A stretch of DNA of 64,000 bases, from NCBI GenBank assembly GCA_017745075.1, contig JAGIAD010000009.1, forward strand, positions 88,303 through 152,302. The letters run 5' to 3'. Origin of the DNA: Sphingobacteriaceae bacterium (GTDB taxonomy: Bacteria > Bacteroidota > Bacteroidia > Sphingobacteriales > Sphingobacteriaceae). The notes beneath the pieces are model-generated. The model saw only the letters and a list, made by a program, of their open reading frames with translations, ran no database searches and was not told the DNA's origin. Both the position numbers and the translations under genes were made by a program. Shown piece by piece: positions 45,801-55,541 of this stretch (position 1 is its first letter; every line of letters begins with the position of its first letter).

Positions 45801-46790
45801 ATGGGGAATAAAAGGATATTGATTACCGGTGCTGCCGGCTTTTTGGGCTCTCATCTTTGCGATCGTTTTATAAAAGAAGGTTATCACGTTATCGGGATGG
45901 ATAACCTCATTACCGGCGATATCGCAAATATCGAGCACCTGTTCAAACTGGAAAATTTTGAGTTCTACAACCACGATGTTTCCAAATTTGTGCATGTTCC
46001 GGGCGAGCTTCATTATATTTTACATTTTGCTTCACCCGCAAGTCCGATCGATTACCTTAAAATCCCCATCCAGACCCTTAAAGTAGGTTCTTTGGGTACG
46101 CACAACCTGCTGGGTTTGGCACGCAGTAAAAAAGCAAGGATGCTGATTGCTTCAACTTCTGAGGTATATGGCGATCCGAACGTAAATCCTCAGCCCGAAG
46201 AATACTGGGGTAACGTAAACCCGGTTGGCCCGCGTGGCGTGTACGATGAGGCCAAACGTTTCCAGGAAGCCATTACTATGGCATATCATACTTTCCATGG
46301 CGTAGAAACAAGGATTGTGAGGATTTTTAATACCTACGGGCCAAGAATGCGCCTGAATGATGGCCGTGTTTTACCTGCTTTTATCGGACAGGCTTTAAGA
46401 GGTGAAGATTTAACTATCTTTGGTGATGGAAGCCAGACCCGTTCTTTCTGTTATGTTGATGACCTGATTGAAGGCATTTACCGTTTGCTAATGAGCGATT
46501 ATGCCCAACCGGTAAACATCGGTAACCCGGATGAAATCACCATCAAGCAGTTTTGCGAGGAAATTATCAAACTTACCGGCACTACGCAGAAAATTGTATA
46601 TAAGGAATTGCCGCAGGATGACCCGAAACAGCGCAGGCCCGATATTACAAAAGCAAGGGAGATATTGGGCTGGGAACCAAAAATTGGACGTGCTGAAGGA
46701 TTGAAAATTACATACGAATATTTTAAATCATTGCCTTCAGAGGCATTGGAAAAGATAGAACATAAAGATTTTACCACATTTAACCGTTAA
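45801..46790 (+). CDS. UDP-glucuronate decarboxylase (UDP-xylose synthase)
   Basis: A 329-residue extended short-chain dehydrogenase. The NAD motif is [11 protein letters not shown], and the catalytic pair is Y148 and K152 in VYDEAKRF. The [14 protein letters not shown] stretch is diagnostic for UXS-type decarboxylases. It turns the product of the previous gene into UDP-xylose. It starts 1 bp after ugd stops. Confidence 0.95.
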   Translation: MGNKRILITGAAGFLGSHLCDRFIKEGYHVIGMDNLITGDIANIEHLFKLENFEFYNHDVSKFVHVPGELHYILHFASPASPIDYLKIPIQTLKVGSLGTHNLLGLARSKKARMLIASTSEVYGDPNVNPQPEEYWGNVNPVGPRGVYDEAKRFQEAITMAYHTFHGVETRIVRIFNTYGPRMRLNDGRVLPAFIGQALRGEDLTIFGDGSQTRSFCYVDDLIEGIYRLLMSDYAQPVNIGNPDEITIKQFCEEIIKLTGTTQKIVYKELPQDDPKQRRPDITKAREILGWEPKIGRAEGLKITYEYFKSLPSEALEKIEHKDFTTFNR

Positions 46791-46791
46791 A

Positions 46792-47814
46792 ATGGCAAAA
46801 ATATTAGTTACTGGTGGAACAGGATACATAGGTTCGCACACAGCCGTAGAGTTACATAACGCAGGATACGAAGTTGTAATTATCGATAATCTTTCTAACT
46901 CGAATATCAAAATTTTAACCCAGCTACATGCCATCACTGGCAAATGGTTCGATTTTCATGAAATCGATCTTCAGGATGAAAAAGCGGTACTGGAATTTGC
47001 TCAAAGCAATGCTGATATTGAAGGGATTATCCACTTTGCAGCTTCAAAAGCAGTAGGCGAATCGGTAGAACAACCGTTAAAATACTATAAAAACAATTTT
47101 TATGGCTTAATCAACCTGCTAACTTCGTTTAACAGAAAAATTAATTTTGTGTTTTCTTCGTCCTGTACGGTTTACGGGCAACCGGAAACTCTGCCGGTTA
47201 CTGAAGCCGCACCAGTACAGAAAGCAGAATCTCCTTATGGCAATACCAAACAGGTTGCCGAAGAAATATTGGCAGAAGCGGCTGCGGTAACTCCTGATTT
47301 AAATGTAATCGCACTGCGTTACTTTAACCCTGTGGGAGCGCACGAAACAGCTTTGATTGGCGAATTGCCTAATGGCATTCCTGCAAACCTGGTTCCTTTT
47401 ATCACCCAATCGGCCATTGGTAAACGTGGTCCGATTACGGTTTATGGTGATGATTATGATACACCTGATGGTTCTGCCATACGCGATTATATCCACGTGG
47501 TAGATCTTGCTAAGGCGCATGTTGCGGCTATTAAAAAATTGGAAGAAGGAAATCCAAACGGCAATTATGATGTTTTCAATATCGGTACAGGTAAAGGATC
47601 GTCGGTTTTAGAAATTATTGCGGCTTTCGAAAAAGTAAACGGAGAAAAACTGGATTACAAAATCGGGCCTAGAAGGGCAGGAGATATTGTTCAGATTTAT
47701 GGCGATGTACGAAAATCGAATAAAGAACTGGGCTGGAAAGCAAACCTCGACATCAACGAAATGATGCGCTCGGCATGGGAGTGGGAAAAATACATCAAGG
47801 CTAACCCTTTTTAA
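46792..47814 (+). CDS. galE: UDP-glucose 4-epimerase
   Basis: A 340-residue short-chain dehydrogenase-fold epimerase. The NAD motif is VTGGTGYIGSH, and the catalytic pair is Y149 and K153. IHFAASKAVGESV and ALRYFNPVGAH are typical. It interconverts UDP-glucose and UDP-galactose. It starts 1 bp after the UXS gene and abuts the next ORF with no spacer. Confidence 0.96.
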   Translation: MAKILVTGGTGYIGSHTAVELHNAGYEVVIIDNLSNSNIKILTQLHAITGKWFDFHEIDLQDEKAVLEFAQSNADIEGIIHFAASKAVGESVEQPLKYYKNNFYGLINLLTSFNRKINFVFSSSCTVYGQPETLPVTEAAPVQKAESPYGNTKQVAEEILAEAAAVTPDLNVIALRYFNPVGAHETALIGELPNGIPANLVPFITQSAIGKRGPITVYGDDYDTPDGSAIRDYIHVVDLAKAHVAAIKKLEEGNPNGNYDVFNIGTGKGSSVLEIIAAFEKVNGEKLDYKIGPRRAGDIVQIYGDVRKSNKELGWKANLDINEMMRSAWEWEKYIKANPF

Positions 47815-48372
47815 ATGAAGTTATCGGAGCATAAAGATTTAAAAACAGCCATTACCGAACTGCCTGTTAAAGAAAAAGACAAGCTGTTATTGCGTTTGGT
47901 TGCTAAAGATAAAGTGCTTACCGAACACCTTCATTATAAGTTATTAGAGGATGAAACCGATCTGGAAGACCGTAAAGAAAGGATTAAAGCGGATGTTGAT
48001 AAACAGATTCCTGAACTGAAAAAACTAAATGCCAAAGAGGCATTGGCAAAAGTAAGGAAGATGATTGCCTCGGTTAATCATTTTTATAAAGTAACCAAAG
48101 ATCCTGTTGGGGAAGTAGAACTTAAACTGTTTATCCTCAACGCTGTCCCTTTTGATTATAAAAAAACAATTTTTGGTTACCGCGATTTTATGATGCTTTT
48201 TAGTATGTATTACATCAAAGTGGTTGCGGTAACCATCAATAAATTCAAAAAACTGCATGAAGACCTGCAGTTCGATTTAAGTGAAGACCTGAATCATTTG
48301 CTCGAAAAAATCTATTCTTCTAAATTGGCTGGTACAGCAGAAGCCAGTAATCTGCCAAAAGAGATCAGTTAA
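47815..48372 (+). CDS. Unknown protein in the sugar-nucleotide operon
   Basis: A 185-residue, highly charged, lysine-rich, helical protein with no signal peptide or membrane span. I do not recognise a family. It begins immediately after the galE stop codon (zero spacer) and is 17 bp before the CpsB-like gene, so it is part of the operon. Coiled-coil-like heptads (ELKKL, LAKVRKM) suggest a scaffold or adaptor role, but nothing decides it. Confidence 0.75.
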   Translation: MKLSEHKDLKTAITELPVKEKDKLLLRLVAKDKVLTEHLHYKLLEDETDLEDRKERIKADVDKQIPELKKLNAKEALAKVRKMIASVNHFYKVTKDPVGEVELKLFILNAVPFDYKKTIFGYRDFMMLFSMYYIKVVAVTINKFKKLHEDLQFDLSEDLNHLLEKIYSSKLAGTAEASNLPKEIS

Positions 48373-48389
48373 AATTATGACCTACCATT

Positions 48390-49127
48390 ATGTTCGGATT
48401 ATTTAAAAAGAAAAAAATAGCACCCGAATTTAATTTCTCTGGTATTAAAACCGATATGCATTCGCACATCATTCCGGGGATTGATGATGGTGCTCAAAAC
48501 CTTAAAGATGCATTGCTGCTTGCCCAAAAGTTTAAAGCTTTGGGCTACCAGAAACTGGTTGCTACGCCACACATTATGGCCGATTATTTCCGTAATACAC
48601 CAGATACGATTAACCGTGGATTGGATATTTTAAGAAAAGGCCTCGAAGAAAATGAAATCGGTTTGGCAGTTGATGCTGCTGCCGAATATTACCTGGACGA
48701 AACTTTAGAGAAAAAAATCAGGCAGAAAGAGGTGCTTACCTTTGGGGAAAATTACTTGCTGTTTGAGCTTTCTTACATCAATCCGCCTCAAAACCTTCCC
48801 GATTTTATTAAAATCATGCAGGATGCCGGCTACAAACCTGTTTTAGCCCATCCCGAAAGGTACCCATATTATTATAATGCTTTCGAAAATTACCACCAGA
48901 TCAGGGAAACCGGTTGTTTATTGCAGCTCAATTCGATTGCTTTAACGGGTTACTATGGTTCTGGAGCAAAAAAAACAGCAGAGGAAATGGTCGGAAACCA
49001 CCTGGTCGATTTTTTGGGAAGCGATATGCACCATTTAAAACATGCAGCAGCACTTGAAGATAGCCTCAGTACACCTTTAATGCAACAATTGCTTACACAA
49101 CATCAGCTTAAGAACGCATTGTTGTAA
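48390..49127 (+). CDS. CpsB/CapC-type tyrosine phosphatase
   Basis: A 245-residue PHP-fold phosphatase. The metal motif is H24-S-H26, with DDGA and AHPERY, and the last HxxH lies in GSDMHHLKH. Such enzymes dephosphorylate the tyrosine kinase that controls capsule or exopolysaccharide chain length. The sugar-nucleotide genes upstream supply glucuronate, xylose and galactose donors for that polysaccharide. The kinase and export genes are not in the window. Confidence 0.88.
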   Translation: MFGLFKKKKIAPEFNFSGIKTDMHSHIIPGIDDGAQNLKDALLLAQKFKALGYQKLVATPHIMADYFRNTPDTINRGLDILRKGLEENEIGLAVDAAAEYYLDETLEKKIRQKEVLTFGENYLLFELSYINPPQNLPDFIKIMQDAGYKPVLAHPERYPYYYNAFENYHQIRETGCLLQLNSIALTGYYGSGAKKTAEEMVGNHLVDFLGSDMHHLKHAAALEDSLSTPLMQQLLTQHQLKNALL

Positions 49128-49417
49128 GGTTTATTGGTTCATTTGTCATTTGTTCATTGGTGCAGCCATATTGCAAGCCTTGATCGTTCATAGCTTGTTT
49201 TGGTTAACTGTTTAAATTGGTTAATCGGTTAATTGTTCCGAAGGCACTATCTTTTTGGTACGCTGATTTTTCAATTCACCAGTTAAAACAATTAACCGAT
49301 TAACCCTAGACTATTAGCCATAACTAATAAACCACTGACTAATGAACTACTGAACTTTTAGTCTATCAACCAATAAACCATTGGCCAATAAACTACTGAA
49401 CCATTGACGAAACCTCT
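49128..49417. repeat. Low-complexity intergenic tracts
   Basis: This 290-bp spacer holds no gene. It starts with GGTTTATTGGTTCATTTG, then AATTGGTTAATCGGTTAATTG and ACAATTAACCGATTAACCC (about 49200-49306), then a run of ATTAGCCATAACTAATAAACC-ACTGACTAATGAACTACTGAAC units to the stop of the MacB-like gene. Both tract types recur elsewhere in the window. Confidence 0.75.
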
Positions 49418-50647
49418 CTACTCGTATCTCAGTGCTTCTACAGGATCCAGTTTCGAAGCTTTTTTTGCGGGATAGTATCCGGAAAGAATCCCCACGAATA
49501 TACATAGCACGAAGCCACCGATAATAAACAGCCAGGGGATTAAGAATGCCCCGCCCATGGCCAGGGAAATGAGGTTACCTAAAACGATCCCAAGGAAAAT
49601 ACCGAATATACCGCCGATTAAACAGATCACTACGGCCTCGATTAAGAACTGGCGACGGATTACTTTTGGGTTTGCACCTATGGCCTTACGGATACCGATT
49701 TCGCGTGTACGCTCTGTAACCGATACCAGCATGATGTTCATTAATCCGATTGATGCTCCAATTAATGTAATAATACCAATGGCAACGCCACCTATAGCCA
49801 CAAATGCCAGGTTCTCGAATAAAGTTTGTGCAATCGCATCACTTTTGGTGATTTCGAAATTATTGGTTTCATTTACTTTTACTTTACGGATATTTCTGAA
49901 TAGTGCAGTAGATTCACCAATAATGTTTTCCTGCATCTCATTGCTGGGAACCATTACGGTTATGGTATAAGATGGATTGGCATTGGCATTAATCTGCTTA
50001 GCTTTTAATAGCGGCACATATACAGCCCTATCGCCGCTAAAGCCCATACTCGATCCTTTTTTCTCCAGTATACCAACAATTTTAAACCGGTTGTTACCCA
50101 CATTGATCAGTTTATCCAATGGGTCAGAATCTTTGAACAATTTTTCGACCACCTCACCACCTACAATACATACGTTGCTCCCCAACTGTATTTCGGAAAC
50201 ACTGAAATTTCTTCCCTCTGAGAGGTTTAAGCCTTGCGAGGCCAAACCATTTTCATCAATGCCCTGAACGTTGATGTTTGGATTGGTTTTTAAACTGCCA
50301 TATTTTACAGTAGAACCACCACTGGCAAAAACACTCACCGCAACGGTGGCCGGGGTATTTAGGCTATCTTTAAATTTAACTGCATCTTCATAGCGGATGG
50401 CCTTAAAAGGTTTTGGCCTTTTACCATTCCCGATCCTGATCCCCGTACCACGGTTCCTGATCGTAAAGGAATTGGCTCCCATGCTGCTAAAAGCATCCGT
50501 CATACTTTTCTTTACCGCATCAAGTGTGGTTAAAATCCCAACCAAAGCCATTAAACCAATGGCAATAATCAACGCGGTAAGCATGGTACGCAAGCGGTTA
50601 GCTTTAATTGATTCTAATGCCAGCTTGATGTTTTCTCTGTAATTCAT
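49418..50647 (-). CDS. MacB-like ABC transporter permease
   Basis: A 409-residue permease with one N-terminal helix, a large periplasmic MacB-type domain (about residues 50-250) and three C-terminal FtsX-type helices with TERTREIGIRKAIGA. It resembles MacB/FtsX-class permeases that move lipoproteins, peptides or drugs with a separate ATPase. The ATPase is not adjacent. It is 152 bp downstream of the Fe-S carrier gene, with a terminator between. Confidence 0.92.
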   Translation of the reverse strand: MNYRENIKLALESIKANRLRTMLTALIIAIGLMALVGILTTLDAVKKSMTDAFSSMGANSFTIRNRGTGIRIGNGKRPKPFKAIRYEDAVKFKDSLNTPATVAVSVFASGGSTVKYGSLKTNPNINVQGIDENGLASQGLNLSEGRNFSVSEIQLGSNVCIVGGEVVEKLFKDSDPLDKLINVGNNRFKIVGILEKKGSSMGFSGDRAVYVPLLKAKQINANANPSYTITVMVPSNEMQENIIGESTALFRNIRKVKVNETNNFEITKSDAIAQTLFENLAFVAIGGVAIGIITLIGASIGLMNIMLVSVTERTREIGIRKAIGANPKVIRRQFLIEAVVICLIGGIFGIFLGIVLGNLISLAMGGAFLIPWLFIIGGFVLCIFVGILSGYYPAKKASKLDPVEALRYE

Positions 50648-50746
50648 TTATTGTAAGTATCAAGTATTGGGAATTAAGTGGCAAGACAGGCTTTTGCCTT
50701 AAACCCTATACCCTTTGCCTTAAGCCTTTATGCGTAAAAATAAAAA

Positions 50747-50772
50747 AGTCCCGATGTTTAGACAAAGGGACT
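50747..50772 (-). terminator. Intrinsic terminator of the A-type Fe-S carrier
   Basis: On the minus strand AGTCCC and GGGACT form a stem (with TGT/ACA further in), followed by TTTTTTATTTTT. It separates the Fe-S gene from the MacB-like gene downstream. Confidence 0.7.
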
Positions 50773-50799
50773 GCTCTATATGTTACAATAATATTTTAT

Positions 50800-51153
50800 T
50801 TATGCCGAGAAACTTGTGCCACAGCCACAGGTACTGGTTGCATTAGGGTTAATAAATGTAAAACCACGTGAATTTAAGCCATCCTGCCAATCGATCATCA
50901 TGCCCATCAGGTACATCTGGTGTGCTTTATTCATGAAAACTTTAATGCCATCGATAACATATTCCTGATCGCCGTCTTTTTTCTGGTCGAAACCTAAAAC
51001 GTAGTTCATGCCAGCGCAACCACCACCCTCTACGCCAACACGCAAACCGTAATCTTCACCAATTTCCTGCTGATCTCTTAACTTATATAACTCTTTGGCC
51101 GCTCCTTCCGAAAAAGTAACCGGTGCAAATGCTGTATCAACTGTTATGCTCAT
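50800..51153 (-). CDS. A-type iron-sulfur cluster carrier protein
   Basis: A 117-residue HesB/IscA/ErpA-family protein. The three cluster cysteines are C46 (EGGGCAGM), C109 and C111 (STCGCGTSF). It carries Fe-S clusters to apo-enzymes, such as IspH and HemH-type clients. It could be IscA, SufA or ErpA; no other isc/suf gene is adjacent, so the subtype is open. It is divergent from the next gene. Confidence 0.93.
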   Translation of the reverse strand: MSITVDTAFAPVTFSEGAAKELYKLRDQQEIGEDYGLRVGVEGGGCAGMNYVLGFDQKKDGDQEYVIDGIKVFMNKAHQMYLMGMMIDWQDGLNSRGFTFINPNATSTCGCGTSFSA

Positions 51154-51245
51154 GTTATTTAAATTTTATCTGTCACAAATATAAATAATAATGCACATTT
51201 TTGCTTTTAGCGGTCTGGTAATATTACCGTAATTAAACAATACTT

Positions 51246-51776
51246 ATGAATACCCAACAAATCCTGGTTGATGTAGTGATCTTATTTGCAGGCATTTTTG
51301 CTGCATTAATGGCTGTTTATTATATTTTAAAGAGCGATATTCATCGATTTTTCGATCTCAAAAATATCGAACTGAATAAAGAAAGCAGGGTGCACATTTT
51401 ACCCTTAAGATTACAGGCGCATGAGCGCTTAATCATATTTATCGATCGCATTAATCCGGCTAATCTATTCGTACGGCTACATCAGCAGGGTATCAGTATT
51501 GCCGTTTTACAGGCGGGCATTTTAAATGAAGTGCGTTCAGAGTATCAGCATAACATTACACAGCAATTGTATATAGATAGTGTAACCTGGAATGTGGTGC
51601 GTAAATTGAAGGATGATACCATTGCCATGATTAATAACGCCGTGAAGGGTTTACCTGCAGATGCAAGCGGAATTGAGTTAAGTAAAGCAGTTTTGCAACA
51701 CATGGCCGGTATAGATGAGAACCCTTATGATTTAACGATTGAGTTAATCAAGAAGGATATCCACAAGCTTTTTTAG
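51246..51776 (+). CDS. Conserved membrane-anchored protein of unknown function
   Basis: A 176-residue protein with one N-terminal helix (about residues 8-26) and a cytoplasmic helical body, with RLQAHERLIIFIDRINPANLF in the middle. I recall Bacteroidota homologues of this shape (possibly DUF7935) but cannot fix the family. It is alone, and a GGTTAATTGGTTAATTG-type tract follows the stop. Confidence 0.75.
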   Translation: MNTQQILVDVVILFAGIFAALMAVYYILKSDIHRFFDLKNIELNKESRVHILPLRLQAHERLIIFIDRINPANLFVRLHQQGISIAVLQAGILNEVRSEYQHNITQQLYIDSVTWNVVRKLKDDTIAMINNAVKGLPADASGIELSKAVLQHMAGIDENPYDLTIELIKKDIHKLF

Positions 51777-51892
51777 GGTTAATTGGTTAATTGTCCAGTT
51801 AACCAATTAAGCCATGGCTGTTATACTATTGACTGTGCCCCAATAAACTAATGGCTAATGAACTAATAACTGTAAGCTAATGAACTAACCAA
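51777..51892. repeat. Low-complexity intergenic tracts before the mutase
   Basis: GGTTAATTGGTTAATTGTCC with CAGTTAACCAATTAAGCC (about 51777-51815), then AATAAACTAATGGCTAATGAACTAATAAC and more to 51892. Both tract families also occur at 49128-49417. The start of the mutase gene begins right after. Confidence 0.7.
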
Positions 51893-53440
51893 ATGAGCGA
51901 TAAAAAATACACCACCACTTCGGGCATTGAAATAAAGCCCTTATATACAGAGGCGAAACCGATGGATGAGCGTCCGGGCGAATTTCCCTTTACCAGGGGG
52001 ATCCAAAAGGACATGTACCGTGGCCGCTTATGGACGATGAGACAGTATGCCGGTTTTTCTACCGCCGAAGAATCTAACAAACGTTATCATTATCTGTTAG
52101 CGCAGGGAACCACAGGCTTATCGGTTGCGTTTGATCTGCCTACACAGATCGGCTACGATTCTGATCATGAAATGGCCGATGGCGAAGTAGGAAAGGTTGG
52201 GGTAGCCATCGACTCGCTCAAAGACATCGAAATCCTGTTTGATGGCATTCAACTGAAGGATATTACTACATCGATGACCATCAATGCTACAGCTTCGATT
52301 TTACTGGCCATGTATATCGCCCTCGCGAAAAAGCAGGGTGCAGATTTAAAGCAGATTTCTGGTACTATCCAGAATGATATACTGAAAGAATATGCGGCAA
52401 GGGGAACTTATATTTATCCTCCTAAACCATCAATGCGGTTAATCACTGATATATTCGAGTTCTGCAGCAAAGAAGTGCCCAAGTGGAATACAATTTCCAT
52501 TTCTGGTTACCATATCCGCGAAGCCGGATCGACAGCGGTACAGGAGCTCGCTTTTACATTGGCCAATGGAAAAACGTACCTGAAAGCTGCACTGGATAAA
52601 GGTTTAGATATTAATGTATTTGCAAAACGGTTATCGTTCTTCTTTAACTGCCACAATAATTTCTTTGAAGAAATCGCCAAATTCAGGGCAGCAAGGCGGA
52701 TGTGGGCAAAAATCACCAAAGGTTTGGGGGCTACAGATGAAAAGGCCCAGATGCTGAGGTTTCATACGCAGACAGGAGGTTCTACCTTAACTGCGCAACA
52801 ACCCTTAAACAATGTGATCAGGGTCAGTAATCAGGCCATGGCAGCTGTTTTGGGTGGTACCCAATCGCTCCATACCAATGGCTACGATGAAGCCCTTTCA
52901 TTGCCTACCGAATCGGCGGCTAAGATCGCTTTGCGTACCCAACAGATTATTGCCTTTGAAAGTGGGGTAGCCGATACTGTAGATCCATTGGCAGGATCAT
53001 TTTTTGTAGAGAATCTTACCGATGAGGTTGAAGCAGCCGCATGGGTTTATATCGATCGGATAGATGCCATGGGCGGTTCAGTGAATGCTATAGAGAGTGA
53101 TTATATGCAGAATGAAATTGCCAGCGCATCTTATCAATATCAAAAAGAGATTGAAAGCGGGGAGCGGATCTCTGTTGGTGTAAATAAATTTACGCAGGAA
53201 GAAGAAGGTTTAACCGAGGTTTTCAATATAGACGATTCGATCCGTAAACTTCAATCTGAGAAGCTGGAGCATTTGAGATCAACCCGTAATCAGGTCGAGG
53301 TAGAAAAAGCATTGCAGCGATTGAGCGAAGCCGCCAAGGGCGAAACCAACCTGATGCCATTGATTATTGATGCCGTTGAAAAGTATGCAACCCTTGGCGA
53401 AATTGCAGACGTGTTCAGGGCTTGCTTTGGAACATACTAA
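51893..53440 (+). CDS. Methylmalonyl-CoA mutase-family catalytic chain
   Basis: A 515-residue acyl-CoA mutase catalytic chain. It starts at the TIM-barrel substrate-binding part ([21 protein letters not shown]) and includes [10 protein letters not shown] and GGTQSLHTN. It lacks the C-terminal cobalamin domain (no DxHxxG) and stops at residue 515, so the B12-binding part must come from another gene. This is a two-subunit arrangement. Related mutases (isobutyryl-CoA, ethylmalonyl-CoA) share the chain, so the substrate is not certain. No partner gene is adjacent. Confidence 0.9.
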   Translation: MSDKKYTTTSGIEIKPLYTEAKPMDERPGEFPFTRGIQKDMYRGRLWTMRQYAGFSTAEESNKRYHYLLAQGTTGLSVAFDLPTQIGYDSDHEMADGEVGKVGVAIDSLKDIEILFDGIQLKDITTSMTINATASILLAMYIALAKKQGADLKQISGTIQNDILKEYAARGTYIYPPKPSMRLITDIFEFCSKEVPKWNTISISGYHIREAGSTAVQELAFTLANGKTYLKAALDKGLDINVFAKRLSFFFNCHNNFFEEIAKFRAARRMWAKITKGLGATDEKAQMLRFHTQTGGSTLTAQQPLNNVIRVSNQAMAAVLGGTQSLHTNGYDEALSLPTESAAKIALRTQQIIAFESGVADTVDPLAGSFFVENLTDEVEAAAWVYIDRIDAMGGSVNAIESDYMQNEIASASYQYQKEIESGERISVGVNKFTQEEEGLTEVFNIDDSIRKLQSEKLEHLRSTRNQVEVEKALQRLSEAAKGETNLMPLIIDAVEKYATLGEIADVFRACFGTY

Positions 53441-53978
53441 GTTTTCGTTTTACATTTCCCGTTTAAAATAAGCCTAAGCTGTTTTATTAGAAAGTTACAT
53501 GAAACGAAGAGACGGGTTATTCAATTGAATTATTTAAAAGGAGTTTGACTGTCGTAAAATAAATACAGAAAAAAGATTAGAATGATTTGATTCTGATGAT
53601 TTATTAATAATGCCGGTAATAGGATATTTATTTGTATATTGTTATTGCTTTGATTTCCAGTTGATTCTAATATTTATGCTACTAAAACGGTTAATTAGCT
53701 CCTGAAATGGCTTAAAATTTGCTTTTTATTGGCGATTTGAAATTAATCTGGAACAATCAGGTTAAATAATTGTAAGTGTGGATAACCAGTGTTAATAAAT
53801 AGTTATCAACATAAAAAATTGAGGTTAAGCGGTCTACTTTATTCCTTATCAGCACGTTACAATTTATTTGAAATTTTTGTTTAAAATGTTGATAATTTTA
53901 TCAATATTCGTAGTCCCGATACGGACCATCCGTTTAATTCGAATCGGCACTGTAAACCAATAAATTATAGAAATCGCA
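53441..53978. other. Candidate replication origin (oriC) upstream of dnaA
   Basis: A 538-bp AT-rich spacer with no gene. DnaA-box-like sites are: TGTGGATAA at 53777-53785 (perfect, reverse), TTATCAACA at 53803-53811, TTATCAGCA at 53846-53854, TGTTGATAA at 53887-53895 (reverse) and TTATCAATA at 53898-53906. Some sites may instead serve dnaA autoregulation. The strong AT bias at 53521-53770 would suit an unwinding element. Confidence 0.55.
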
Positions 53979-55409
53979 ATGGAAAAAACTTGTACAGAAG
54001 TGTGGAAGAACTGTCTTCAAATTATTAAGGATAATATTCCGAACCAAAGTTTCAAAACTTGGTTCGAGCCAATAACGGCTCTTAAATTGGAAGGCAAGGT
54101 TTTGACCATACAGGTGCCAAGTTTGTTCTTTTACGAATGGCTTGAAGAACATTATGTGGGCTTGCTACGCAAGACTGTAAAAAAACAACTTGGAGAGGAT
54201 GGCAGGTTGGAATATAATATCGTTGTAGATAAATCATCAAACAGCGGTAATCCTTATACTACCAATATGCCCTCAAATGGAAATGGCGCGGAGGCAAAGG
54301 TACAATCGATGCCGATTCCGGTTTCCATCAATAAGGATATCAAAAACCCTTTTATTATCCCTGGATTAAAAAAATTAAATGTCGATCCACAATTAAACGC
54401 TAACTATACTTTCGAAAATTACATCGAGGGCGATTGTAACCGCCTGGCACGTTCTGCAGGTTACGCTGTGGCAGCTAAACCGGGAGGCACATCTTTTAAC
54501 CCCCTAATGATTTACGGCGGGGTAGGCTTGGGTAAAACCCACCTGGCGCAGGCCATCGGTAATGAGATTAAACGCAGCATGCCGGATAAATTGGTGATCT
54601 ATGTAAGCTGTGAGAAATTCTGCCAGCAGTTTGTAGACTCCCTAAAAAATAATACCATTAACGATTTCGTTAATTTTTACCAGGCAATGGATGTAATCAT
54701 CATGGACGATGTGCACAATTTTGCAGGTAAAGAAAAAACACAGGATATTTTCTTCCATATTTTTAACCACTTGCACCAATCGGGCAAACAGGTGATCTTA
54801 ACATCTGATAAGGCCCCTAAAGATTTAGCTGGCCTGGAAGAACGTTTATTAAGCCGTTTTAAATGGGGCTTGTCTGCTGATCTGCAAATTCCTGACTTAG
54901 AAACGCGTATCGCTATTTTAAGAAAAAAAATGTACGCCGATGGTATTGAGTTACCAGGCGAGGTGGTAGAATATGTGGCACACAACATTGATAACAATGT
55001 ACGTGAATTAGAGGGCGCTATGGTATCTCTTTTGGCACAGGCTACTTTGAATAAAAAGGAAATTGATTTAGCGCTTGCTAAACAGATGCTGAAGAATTTC
55101 ATCAAAAATACTTCAAAAGAAATTTCAATGGAATATATCCAGAAATTGGTTTGTGAGTATTTCGAGGTTCCGGTTGATATGGTGAAATCGCAAACACGTA
55201 AACGCGAAATCGTTCAGGCACGTCAGATTTCGATGTACCTATCTAAAAGCCATACTAAATCATCATTGAAAACAATTGGTGCTTTCTTTGGTGGCCGTGA
55301 TCATAGTACTGTAATTTATGCTTGCCAAACGGTAGAAGATTTAATCGATACCGATAAAAAGTTTAAAGCTTACGTACACGACATCCAGAAGAAATTAAAA
55401 ATGAGCTAA
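53979..55409 (+). CDS. dnaA: Chromosomal replication initiator protein DnaA
   Basis: A 476-residue AAA+ initiator. Domain I is helical to about residue 85. The Walker A motif is G180-GVGLGK186-T and Walker B is VIIMDDVHNF. The C-terminal helix-turn-helix carries GGRDHSTVIYACQTV, the DnaA-box-binding signature. It binds DnaA boxes and opens the origin. The preceding spacer may be the origin it acts on. It ends at a strong hairpin at 55491. Confidence 0.98.
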   Translation: MEKTCTEVWKNCLQIIKDNIPNQSFKTWFEPITALKLEGKVLTIQVPSLFFYEWLEEHYVGLLRKTVKKQLGEDGRLEYNIVVDKSSNSGNPYTTNMPSNGNGAEAKVQSMPIPVSINKDIKNPFIIPGLKKLNVDPQLNANYTFENYIEGDCNRLARSAGYAVAAKPGGTSFNPLMIYGGVGLGKTHLAQAIGNEIKRSMPDKLVIYVSCEKFCQQFVDSLKNNTINDFVNFYQAMDVIIMDDVHNFAGKEKTQDIFFHIFNHLHQSGKQVILTSDKAPKDLAGLEERLLSRFKWGLSADLQIPDLETRIAILRKKMYADGIELPGEVVEYVAHNIDNNVRELEGAMVSLLAQATLNKKEIDLALAKQMLKNFIKNTSKEISMEYIQKLVCEYFEVPVDMVKSQTRKREIVQARQISMYLSKSHTKSSLKTIGAFFGGRDHSTVIYACQTVEDLIDTDKKFKAYVHDIQKKLKMS

Positions 55410-55490
55410 ATGTCAAGTGCGGGAAAGAAAGGTGGAGCGTGTTAAGCTAAAATCTTTCGCTCATGTTCAAAAAAATGATGCAATAGCAAT

Positions 55491-55523
55491 AAAGGCCCGA
55501 TATTATATCGAGCCTTTTCTTTT
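55491..55523 (+). terminator. Terminator after dnaA
   Basis: AAAGGC-C-CGATA/TATCG-A-GCCTTT with a TTA loop is followed by TTCTTTTAT. It also faces the convergent NUDIX gene, so it may work both ways. Confidence 0.75.
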
Positions 55524-55541
55524 ATCCGGTTTTTCTAAGCA

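Noticed and set aside
49557..50642. Three plus-strand ORFs opposite the MacB-like permease
   Set aside because: They are mirror frames of a well-supported membrane-protein gene and have no independent support.
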